Origin: Candidatus Stahliibacteriota bacterium
Lineage (GTDB): Bacteria; Hydrothermota; Tepidihabitantia; SM23-42
DNA length: 5,554 bases
Reading direction: 5' to 3'
Assembly (NCBI GenBank): GCA_030613445.1
Contig: JAUWLY010000207.1
Location: 1 to 5,554, forward strand
Part shown: positions 1 to 5,152 of the stretch, piece after piece
Layout: each line of letters opens with the position of its first letter
Position numbering within the stretch: position 1 is the stretch's first letter
Made by a program: the position numbers and the translations under genes
The notes under the pieces: model-generated
Databases searched by the model: none
What the model saw: the letters and a program-made list of their open reading frames with translations, nothing else
What the model was told of the DNA's origin: nothing

Positions 1-993
1 CTTCGCAAAGACCCAGTCTTAGGGCGTTGGGTTATCATCTCGACAGAACGGGCAAAACGACCAAAAGATTTTAAATCGACCCCCGAGAAAAAAGTAGTGC
101 CGCCTGATCAATGTCCTTTCTGCCCAGGGAATGAGGATGCAACACCTCCGGAAATAATGGCATACCGTCCTGATGAAACCAAGCCAAATACCCCAGGTTG
201 GTCCTTGCGCGTCATCCCCAATAAATTCCCTGCTTTGCTTATTGAAGGTGATATCAGCCGGCGGGGTGAAGGAAGCTACGATCGTATGAATGGTATTGGT
301 GCCCACGAAGTAATAATAGAAACCCCTGATCATTCCATGGACCTTGCTGATCTGGAAATCGAGCATTTTCAGAATGTCTTGTATGCATACCAGGAAAGGA
401 TGCTCGATTTGAAAAAGGACCAGAGACTGCGCTACACCATGGTTTTCAAGAACTTTGGGGCGGCAGCTGGTGCTTCACTTGAGCACAGCCACTCTCAATT
501 AATTGCAACTCCTATCGTTCCCAAACGGGTGATTGAGGAAATGGATGGCGCTAAACGCTACTATGAATACCGTGAACGATGCATTTTTTGCGATATCGTA
601 GTTCAGGAGACCAAAGTCAGAAAGCGTTTGATCAGCGAAAACAATACATTTATCCTGATATGCCCGTTTGCTCCGCGTTTTCCATTCGAGACATGGATAC
701 TCCCGCGGAATCACATGTCTAACTTTGAAGATGCATCGAGAAGCGAGCTCGATGATCTTGCTTCTATTCTCAAAGATTGTCTGTTGAGGATAAAAAAAGC
801 ACTCAATATACCACCGTATAACTATATTATACACACGACACCGATTACCCTGCGGGGTATTGAGTTTTACCATTATCACCTGGAAATCATACCAGTCCTT
901 ACTCATATTGCTGGTTTTGAGTGGGGGACGGGGTTCTACATAAATCCAACTGCGCCTGAAGAATCTGCGTCATACCTCAAGAATATTATATAG
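1..993 (+). CDS. galT: Galactose-1-phosphate uridylyltransferase family protein, 5' partial
   Basis: A HIT-superfamily nucleotidyltransferase of the GalT family, which moves a nucleotidyl group between a sugar 1-phosphate and a nucleotide sugar through a covalent histidine intermediate in the cytoplasm. The reading frame is open from the first base, and its first codons give the family's N-terminal signature (LRKDPVLGRWVIISTERA), so only a few residues are missing; 330 codons are present and it ends in TAG. Numbering from the window edge, visible motifs are CPFC at 38-41, PDHS (H111), LEHSHSQ with H162 and probable nucleophile H164, a second Cys pair CIFC at 194-197, H238, and HYH at 291-293. 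C38, C41, H111 and H162 fit the usual zinc site. C194, C197, H238 and H291 or H293 suggest a second zinc site, which E. coli GalT lacks but two-zinc relatives such as plant ADP-glucose phosphorylase have. Family membership is certain. The substrate, UDP-galactose or ADP-glucose chemistry, cannot be settled here. glgA follows on the same strand. Confidence 0.93.
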   Translation, partial: LRKDPVLGRWVIISTERAKRPKDFKSTPEKKVVPPDQCPFCPGNEDATPPEIMAYRPDETKPNTPGWSLRVIPNKFPALLIEGDISRRGEGSYDRMNGIGAHEVIIETPDHSMDLADLEIEHFQNVLYAYQERMLDLKKDQRLRYTMVFKNFGAAAGASLEHSHSQLIATPIVPKRVIEEMDGAKRYYEYRERCIFCDIVVQETKVRKRLISENNTFILICPFAPRFPFETWILPRNHMSNFEDASRSELDDLASILKDCLLRIKKALNIPPYNYIIHTTPITLRGIEFYHYHLEIIPVLTHIAGFEWGTGFYINPTAPEESASYLKNII

Positions 994-1037
994 AAAGAAA
1001 GGAAAGAAGGCTTAAAGACGTCATTAACGGTAAAGTC

Positions 1038-1150
1038 TAAATGTCAAATGTCAAATGTCAACTGAAATCTCAATGTCTAATGTCAAATTTTGTATTTTGT
1101 AATTTGGATTTTGGCATTGATTTGGCATTTGGATCTTGGAATTTATCATT
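1038..1150. repeat. AATGTCA-heptad, imperfect palindromic intergenic repeat
   Basis: The 241-base gap between galT and glgA holds low-complexity but ordered DNA. Three perfect tandem AATGTCA heptads lie at 1040-1060, followed by AATGTCT and AATGTCA at 1072-1085. The right half has two TTTGGCATT units at 1110-1118 and 1121-1129. ATTTGGCATT (1120-1129) is the reverse complement of AATGTCAAAT (1047-1056) apart from one change that would be a G-U pair in RNA, so the two halves can fold on each other around a T/A-rich centre at 1086-1108. It resembles repeats I recall between genes of uncultured bacteria, but no second copy is in this window. A 64-codon open frame across it (1041-1232) looks like a by-product of the repeat. 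The rest of the gap (994-1037 and 1151-1234) shows no gene and no convincing promoter or terminator. Confidence 0.6.
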
Positions 1151-1234
1151 AAATACACTTTCTTTCTTGATTCCAGTATCTGATCTTTCATACCCTCTAC
1201 AGTTGAAGATTATGTCCGATAAGGCTTATTAACC

Positions 1235-2623
1235 GTGAAGATCGCTTTTATTGCATCTGAAGCAACACCTTATGCCAAGACTGGTGGACTTGCTGATGTT
1301 GTTGGTGCTTTACCTATTTCACTCAGACAACTCGGTCTAGACGTCGCCGTTTTTTTGCCCAGGTATAATGGAATAGGAGGCACTTTATGCGACCACATCT
1401 CAATAGAAATGGGTAAGAGATATGAGGTTGATATATACAAAGATAATGAATTCTATTTTATAGACTATCCAGATTTTTTTAAGCGCGCCGGACTCTATGG
1501 AACTAAAAAAGGCGATTTTCCAGACAACTGTGAACGTTTTACACTATTCTCCAAGGTTGTCTCAGAACTCGTTCTAAAAAGTTCGTATGATATAGTTCAT
1601 TGCCACGACTGGCAAACCGGTCTCGTTCCATTGTATCTGAAACTCGGCAAAAGCACAGCGCGAAGCATTTTTACGATCCATAACCTGGGATATCAAGGTC
1701 GTTTTCCTGCGCAAAAGTGGATGATTCTCGGACTTAACCATGATTATTTTACACCTGAAGGTATTGAATATTATGGAGATATTAATTTCTTAAAAGCCGG
1801 TATCCTATATGGTGATATGGTAACTACCGTTTCACAGAATTATGCTCAAGAAATCCAGAAACCGGAATTGGGTTTTGGACTTGATGGTGTACTGAGGAGC
1901 AGGCGAGCTAATTTGATCGGAATTGTCAATGGTATTGATTATGATCAGTGGAACCCGGAAACGGATGATCTGATCTACAATAACTACACTGATTTCAGCG
2001 GAAAAAAGAAAAATAAACAAAAGTTGATGGATGAGTGCTGTTTCAAAGGCGCAAGACCCTTGGTTGGCATGGTTTCCCGTATTGCTGCACAGAAGGGGTT
2101 TGATATATTCGTTAAGGTATTTGATTCCTTAATTGACTTGGGCTTTAATATGATAATCCTCGGTTCTGGGGACGAGAGCTACCATAAAAAATTGACTACT
2201 TTTGGGAATGTTTATCCGCAACGGGTATCTGTTAATATCAAATTCGATGAGAAACTAGCCCATCGTATATATGCGGGTAGCGATTTCTTTCTCATGCCAT
2301 CAAAGTATGAGCCTTGCGGTCTCGGTCAACTAATTAGCCTCAGATACGGCACCCTACCGATTGTGCGGCGTACTGGTGGGTTGGCTGATACGATCAAAGA
2401 TTATGATCCCATATCTGCTAAAGGTAATGGTTTTGTTTTTACTGAATATGCAAGCAAACATCTGCTTGCTGCCTTGTCGAGAAGCATGATGGTTTACAAT
2501 TGCTCGGATGCTTTTGAAAAACTCTCGGAAAAATGCATGACGTACGATTTCTCATGGGACAGATCTGCCAAGAAATATATTCAATTGTACGAAAAAGCAA
2601 GATTATCGAGCAAAAGAGACTAA
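1235..2623 (+). CDS. glgA: Glycogen/starch synthase (GT5 family)
   Basis: Adds glucosyl units from a nucleotide sugar (normally ADP-glucose in bacteria) to the non-reducing end of alpha-1,4-glucan in the cytoplasm. At 462 residues it is near the family norm (E. coli enzyme 477). The N-terminal GT5 domain has KTGGLADVVGALP (15-27, K15 contacting the nucleotide), HCHDWQTGL (122-130), TIHNLGYQG (147-155, H149) and NGIDYDQWNP (232-241). The C-terminal GT-B domain has VSRIAAQKG (280-288, R282 and K287 for phosphate binding), GSGD (310-313), the catalytic-loop motif YEPCGLGQL (358-366, E359) and VRRTGGLADT (377-386). All expected active-site residues are present, so it should be active. The start is GTG, placed so that KIAFIASE directly follows, as in the family; only a weak AAGG lies 10 bases upstream (1221-1224). 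No glgC or branching enzyme is visible here. galT lies upstream, possibly in the same transcript although the gap is wide. Confidence 0.96.
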   Translation: MKIAFIASEATPYAKTGGLADVVGALPISLRQLGLDVAVFLPRYNGIGGTLCDHISIEMGKRYEVDIYKDNEFYFIDYPDFFKRAGLYGTKKGDFPDNCERFTLFSKVVSELVLKSSYDIVHCHDWQTGLVPLYLKLGKSTARSIFTIHNLGYQGRFPAQKWMILGLNHDYFTPEGIEYYGDINFLKAGILYGDMVTTVSQNYAQEIQKPELGFGLDGVLRSRRANLIGIVNGIDYDQWNPETDDLIYNNYTDFSGKKKNKQKLMDECCFKGARPLVGMVSRIAAQKGFDIFVKVFDSLIDLGFNMIILGSGDESYHKKLTTFGNVYPQRVSVNIKFDEKLAHRIYAGSDFFLMPSKYEPCGLGQLISLRYGTLPIVRRTGGLADTIKDYDPISAKGNGFVFTEYASKHLLAALSRSMMVYNCSDAFEKLSEKCMTYDFSWDRSAKKYIQLYEKARLSSKRD

Positions 2624-2635
2624 ATCCAGGGAATT

Positions 2636-2664
2636 AAACCATTAGCCATCAAACATACGTCTAA
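2636..2664 (+). promoter_or_regulatory. Possible ECF-type promoter of the sigma operon
   Basis: AAACC at 2636-2640 and CGTCTAA at 2658-2664 are separated by 17 bases. This resembles the common ECF arrangement of an AAC-containing -35 and a CGT-containing -10 element with 16-17 bases between. It lies wholly in the 46-base gap between the glgA stop and the sigma gene, where an autoregulated promoter would be expected. Transcription from it would begin at about 2666-2670, at or just before the sigma ATG. Both motifs are short and the call rests on spacing and position only. Confidence 0.33.
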
Positions 2665-2669
2665 TAGTA

Positions 2670-3191
2670 ATGAAAGGTGATGAGGATGCTATTTATGTCA
2701 GGAGATTCAAGGCCGGTGATGAAAAAGCTTTTGATGAACTATTCGAGAAGTATCAATTGTCTATTTACAGTATTTGCTACAGATACTCGAGGAATGAAGC
2801 TGATGCACGTGAACTTACACAGGATACCTTTATGAAGGTCTATAATAACCTCAATAAGTTCAGGGAAAAGTCGAAGTTCTTCACGTGGCTATACAGGATT
2901 ACTGTTAACACTTGTCTTTCATTCAAGCGCAAACAAAAAGAACCCCTTCTGGATTTTGAACCGGCGAAAGAATCAGTGGACTTAGGAAAACGGGTGAGGA
3001 TGAAAATAGCAATTGATGATGCTCTATTGAAGTTACCCAAACGGCAAAAGTTGTGTTTTATTCTCCGCCATTATGAAGGTCATACTTTCTTCGAAATAGC
3101 CGATATCATGGGTATTACAACTGGTGCTGCTAAGGCAAATCATCATCACGCAGTTAAGAAACTTAGAGTTTTGCTGGAGGCGTGGACATGA
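2670..3191 (+). CDS. ECF-subfamily RNA polymerase sigma factor (RpoE-like)
   Basis: A 173-residue alternative sigma factor of the extracytoplasmic function class, which directs RNA polymerase to stress promoters when freed from its anti-sigma partner. Region 2 spans about residues 20-88: FDELFEKYQLSIYSICYRYS is the core-binding helix, and ELTQDTFMKVYNNL and FFTWLYRITVNTC form the -10 recognition part. Region 4 spans about 115-170, with LPKRQKLCFILRHYEG and the helix-turn-helix FEIADIMGITTGAAKANHHH. A short basic and acidic linker separates them, and there is no region 1.1 or 3, as usual for the class. ATG at 2670 is the only start codon between the upstream in-frame TAG (2643) and the conserved region. 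It has no recognisable Shine-Dalgarno sequence, unlike the next two genes, which fits a leaderless or near-leaderless transcript. The gene overlaps the anti-sigma gene by four bases. The family is clear; the regulon is unknown. Confidence 0.95.
   Translation: MKGDEDAIYVRRFKAGDEKAFDELFEKYQLSIYSICYRYSRNEADARELTQDTFMKVYNNLNKFREKSKFFTWLYRITVNTCLSFKRKQKEPLLDFEPAKESVDLGKRVRMKIAIDDALLKLPKRQKLCFILRHYEGHTFFEIADIMGITTGAAKANHHHAVKKLRVLLEAWT
3176..3180 (+). promoter_or_regulatory. Ribosome binding site fixing the anti-sigma start
   Basis: GGAGG inside the end of the sigma gene lies 7 bases before ATG at 3188, ideal spacing. The in-frame GTG at 3182 would be only one base from it, so the ATG is the start. 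Confidence 0.8.
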
Positions 3192-3739
3192 GAGTATGCC
3201 AGAAGTTTAAGCATAAGGTTATAGATTACTTAGAGCACGCTATGTCTCAAGAAGAGCACCGTAGATTTGAGGAACATTTGATCAGTTGTAAGCATTGCCA
3301 GGAGGAATATATCAGAGTCAAGAAACTCTATGAATTCCTCGATACAGATATGATTCCGATGCCTGAACAGGCATTCTTTGATAGACTAAAAACCAGTATC
3401 AGGCAACGAGAAATACGACTGCGCAAATTCAGCGTACCAAAGTTGGTAAAGGTTCTAATACCAGCTTTCGCTGTTACCATCCTTGCGTTGTACATTTTGC
3501 GTCCTGAGAAAACTGTTGAGATTTCCGTACCAACAGCTTTTCTACTTGAGGACGAGACCATTGCTGAAATAAGTATTGGCGGTATTGTTGACGACAAGTT
3601 GCTTAACGACCTGAAGATTGTCGAAGATTATTTGCCGCATGACATTGATGGAATAATCGCTGAATTTAGTGATAAAGAGAAGAGTGAGTTCATGAGAATT
3701 TTAGATGAAGAACTAAGTAAGCTTCAGGAGGATGTATGA
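3188..3739 (+). CDS. Membrane-anchored zinc-finger anti-sigma factor
   Basis: Expected to hold the upstream ECF sigma factor inactive at the inner membrane. With the ATG start it has 183 residues. The cytoplasmic N-terminus carries the anti-sigma zinc-finger pattern C4-x25-H30-x3-C34-x2-C37 (HLISCKHC at 30-37), the zf-HC2/ZAS type also seen in RsrA and ChrR. A single hydrophobic segment at about 84-104 (PKLVKVLIPAFAVTILALYI) should cross the membrane, leaving residues 105-183 outside. That outer part is strongly acidic and has no recognised domain; it ends in a predicted helix (SEFMRILDEELSKLQ). The start overlaps the sigma stop as ATGA (3188-3191) and the stop overlaps the next gene in the same way (3736-3739), so the three genes are very likely translationally coupled. 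Whether release is by proteolysis, metal binding or redox change at the zinc cysteines cannot be told. The role is supported by the motif plus its position. Confidence 0.9.
   Translation: MRVCQKFKHKVIDYLEHAMSQEEHRRFEEHLISCKHCQEEYIRVKKLYEFLDTDMIPMPEQAFFDRLKTSIRQREIRLRKFSVPKLVKVLIPAFAVTILALYILRPEKTVEISVPTAFLLEDETIAEISIGGIVDDKLLNDLKIVEDYLPHDIDGIIAEFSDKEKSEFMRILDEELSKLQEDV
3726..3731 (+). promoter_or_regulatory. Ribosome binding site of the LTxxQ protein gene
   Basis: AGGAGG at the end of the anti-sigma gene, 4 bases before ATG at 3736. It supports this start over the in-frame ATG at 3745. Confidence 0.7.
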
Positions 3740-4185
3740 GAAGAATGCTGATTTTATTGGTGCTGTCTATTATCTGCTTAGCCCAGCCCTTTGATAATGA
3801 TGACCCCCGAGCGATAATCGAAAAAGTTAGAATATGGCGACTTACGCAAGAATTGGATCTGACGACCGAACAGGCTATTGAATTCTTTCCGAAATTGAAT
3901 GATCTTCAGAAAATTGAGCGGGAGTTCGGCGAAGGGAAAATGAAAATTATCCGTAAATTGAAGGAACTTCTTAAAGAAGACGCGTCTGATAAAAAGCTCT
4001 TAGAAGAGGTCGGTAAATTCGAGGAGTTGCACAAGGTTAAATTATCAAAGCAAATAGAAACAATGAAGGAAATCTGGCAGATACTAACACCGGTACAGAG
4101 GGCAAGATTCCTGGTTTTCCGTGAGGAGTTTAATAGGGAAATCCGGGAAATGATCAAGAAAATAAAGAAACACCGAAAACCATAA
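3736..4185 (+). CDS. Exported helical LTxxQ protein, Spy/CpxP/CnrX-like
   Basis: A 149-residue secreted protein. A short signal peptide (MRRMLILLVLSIICLA) probably ends at A16-Q17; the cysteine at 14 does not sit in a good lipobox. The mature part is almost entirely charged helix, with two copies of the LTxxQ motif, LTTEQ at 42-46 and LTPVQ at 117-121, about 75 residues apart. This is the signature of the periplasmic Spy/CpxP/ZraP/CnrX group, whose members act as chaperones, metal binders or stress sensors. Few histidines (H99, H146) and no cysteine remain in the mature chain, so a rich metal site is not evident. The C-terminus is very basic (KKIKKHRKP). It is coupled to the anti-sigma gene by an ATGA overlap, so a role in sensing for, or feedback on, that sigma/anti-sigma pair is inferred. 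Family assignment comes from motifs and layout, as sequence similarity in this group is low. Confidence 0.72.
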   Translation: MRRMLILLVLSIICLAQPFDNDDPRAIIEKVRIWRLTQELDLTTEQAIEFFPKLNDLQKIEREFGEGKMKIIRKLKELLKEDASDKKLLEEVGKFEELHKVKLSKQIETMKEIWQILTPVQRARFLVFREEFNREIREMIKKIKKHRKP

Positions 4186-4196
4186 GCCTCCGCTTA
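4183..4196. terminator. Small hairpin between convergent operons
   Basis: TAAGC (4183-4187) and GCTTA (4192-4196) form a 5-base stem with a CTCC loop, starting on the stop codon of the LTxxQ gene, in the 17 bases between the two convergent stop codons. The stem is short and has no clean T run on the + strand; on the - strand a GGTTTT follows. It may be a weak bidirectional terminator. Confidence 0.25.
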
Positions 4197-4202
4197 GATA
4201 GC

Positions 4203-5138
4203 TTATTGGACTTTTTGGATAAGGGCTCTGAGATCGTTGTTCAGGGATTCTGACAACTTCATCTCATCAGTAACTGTTGTTACTTTTTTAGCAATTTCTT
4301 GATTCTTTTCCACATTTCTTATCGAAATGGTATAATCAATCTTGTTTGCCTGTTTAGTGACCTTCCCAACAACTATGTAGTGGCATTGGAAGTAGACACC
4401 CATTGCATTAGCTTGACTATCGGTGATGTTCACACCATAGTGACGGTTAATCATCTCGCTCTTTATCTCTGTCTTGCTTATGAATTTGAACTTGCCAAAG
4501 ATGCTGACGACCTTATATAGATCATCCTGACAACGCTCGCCAAGATCTGCATTAGCTGCTTCAGTATTTTCTTCGCGAAACGGAAATATCGCAACATATT
4601 TCTTTAATTCCCCGGTCGGTAGAGTTTGAGGACCATACTCAAGGTTCAGCTCATCGATGACTAAATCAGTCAGGTCTAATTCACTGGAGGCATAGAAAAC
4701 GTTCTCAGACAGATCAAGGATAACTGAAAAGCCTTCTTGCAGGGCAATTTTGCCAACTGCCTCATTAATCTGTTTCAAAAGTGGTGCCATCAATTCATCA
4801 TTTTTCCGTTCTACTTTGCCGCCATCACCAAAATATTCCTCCAGGAACCTATCATAGATGACTTTCTGAATTTCTATTTCGTCGAGCTTTCTCAACCTTG
4901 CTTCTTCAGAAAGCATGAGCTTTTGGTCTTTAAGCTCTGCTTTGAGATCTTCGATTCCTCGCCTCATTATTGAAGCTGAATCGCGATATGTTTTAATGAA
5001 GTCGTTGAGCTCGATATTCGCTGCGGCGGTTGCTTGGTACTCACTGAAAATTCGTTCTCCATCAACAACGCCAGTCCCTGCATCTGCAGCAAAAGCCGCG
5101 GCAACGGTAATAGCAAAGATAAGAGATAACTGTTTCAT
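4203..5138 (-). CDS. skp: Skp/OmpH-family periplasmic chaperone with extra C-terminal TolB-N/CsgG-like domain
   Basis: A 311-residue exported protein. The signal peptide is about residues 1-20 (MKQLSLIFAITVAAAFAADA). Residues 22-167 match Skp/OmpH: a first strand GVVDGERIFSEYQA, a long charged coiled-coil arm (about 40-115), NDELMAPLLKQINEAVGKIA, and a closing strand/helix with FSVILDLS and DLTDLVIDELN. Skp holds unfolded outer-membrane proteins in the periplasm on their way to the BAM complex, and normally stops here at about 160-190 residues. After a short linker, residues 178-311 form a second alpha/beta domain opening with KKYVAIFPF and including FKFISKTEIKSEM and HYIVVGKV. Its pattern resembles TolB-N/CsgG/LpoB-type domains (AVLPF opening, later IVVG strand). 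The TTG at 5150 would overlap the ribosome site, so ATG at 5138 is chosen. It follows bamA by 14 bases, the classic order, and is last in its operon because the next genes face it. Confidence 0.88.
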   Translation of the reverse strand: MKQLSLIFAITVAAAFAADAGTGVVDGERIFSEYQATAAANIELNDFIKTYRDSASIMRRGIEDLKAELKDQKLMLSEEARLRKLDEIEIQKVIYDRFLEEYFGDGGKVERKNDELMAPLLKQINEAVGKIALQEGFSVILDLSENVFYASSELDLTDLVIDELNLEYGPQTLPTGELKKYVAIFPFREENTEAANADLGERCQDDLYKVVSIFGKFKFISKTEIKSEMINRHYGVNITDSQANAMGVYFQCHYIVVGKVTKQANKIDYTISIRNVEKNQEIAKKVTTVTDEMKLSESLNNDLRALIQKVQ

Positions 5139-5142
5139 ATAA

Positions 5143-5148
5143 CCTCCC
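5143..5148 (-). promoter_or_regulatory. Ribosome binding site of skp
   Basis: GGGAGG read on the - strand, 4 bases before ATG at 5138 and just after the bamA stop. It rules out the in-frame TTG at 5150 as the start. Confidence 0.75.
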
Positions 5149-5152
5149 AAGA

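Noticed and set aside
499..906. Long open frame on the - strand inside galT
   Set aside because: It is antisense to conserved GalT motifs, resembles no family, and has no sign of its own expression signals.
97..993. GTG at 97 as the start of galT
   Set aside because: The frame upstream is open to base 1 and encodes the conserved N-terminal GalT segment (LRKDPVLGRWVII), so the true start is outside the window.
1167..1195. TTGATT and CATACC as a promoter for glgA
   Set aside because: The spacing is acceptable but the second hexamer fits a -10 element poorly, and AT-rich DNA gives many such matches.
1041..1232. Open frame of 63 residues upstream of glgA
   Set aside because: It runs through the AATGTCA repeat, its start is inside the heptads, it has no ribosome site, and its composition follows the repeat. 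Such frames are often mispredicted over this sort of element.
2630..2664. GGAATT as a -35 element of E. coli RpoE type
   Set aside because: The distance to GTCTAA is 23 bases, too long for that class; the AAACC to CGTC pairing has a more normal spacing.
3182..3187. GTG at 3182 as the anti-sigma start
   Set aside because: Only one base from the GGAGG; the ATG at 3188 has ideal spacing and forms an ATGA overlap matching the next junction.
3328..3597. Open frame on the - strand inside the anti-sigma gene
   Set aside because: Shadow of a better-supported gene that is locked into an operon by overlaps on both sides.
3736..3785. Lipoprotein signal at C14 of the LTxxQ protein
   Set aside because: The residues before the cysteine (S-I-I) do not fit a lipobox; cleavage after A16 is more likely.
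5139..5150. TTG at 5150 as the skp start
   Set aside because: It would place the ribosome binding site inside the coding region; ATG at 5138 gives a normal signal peptide.
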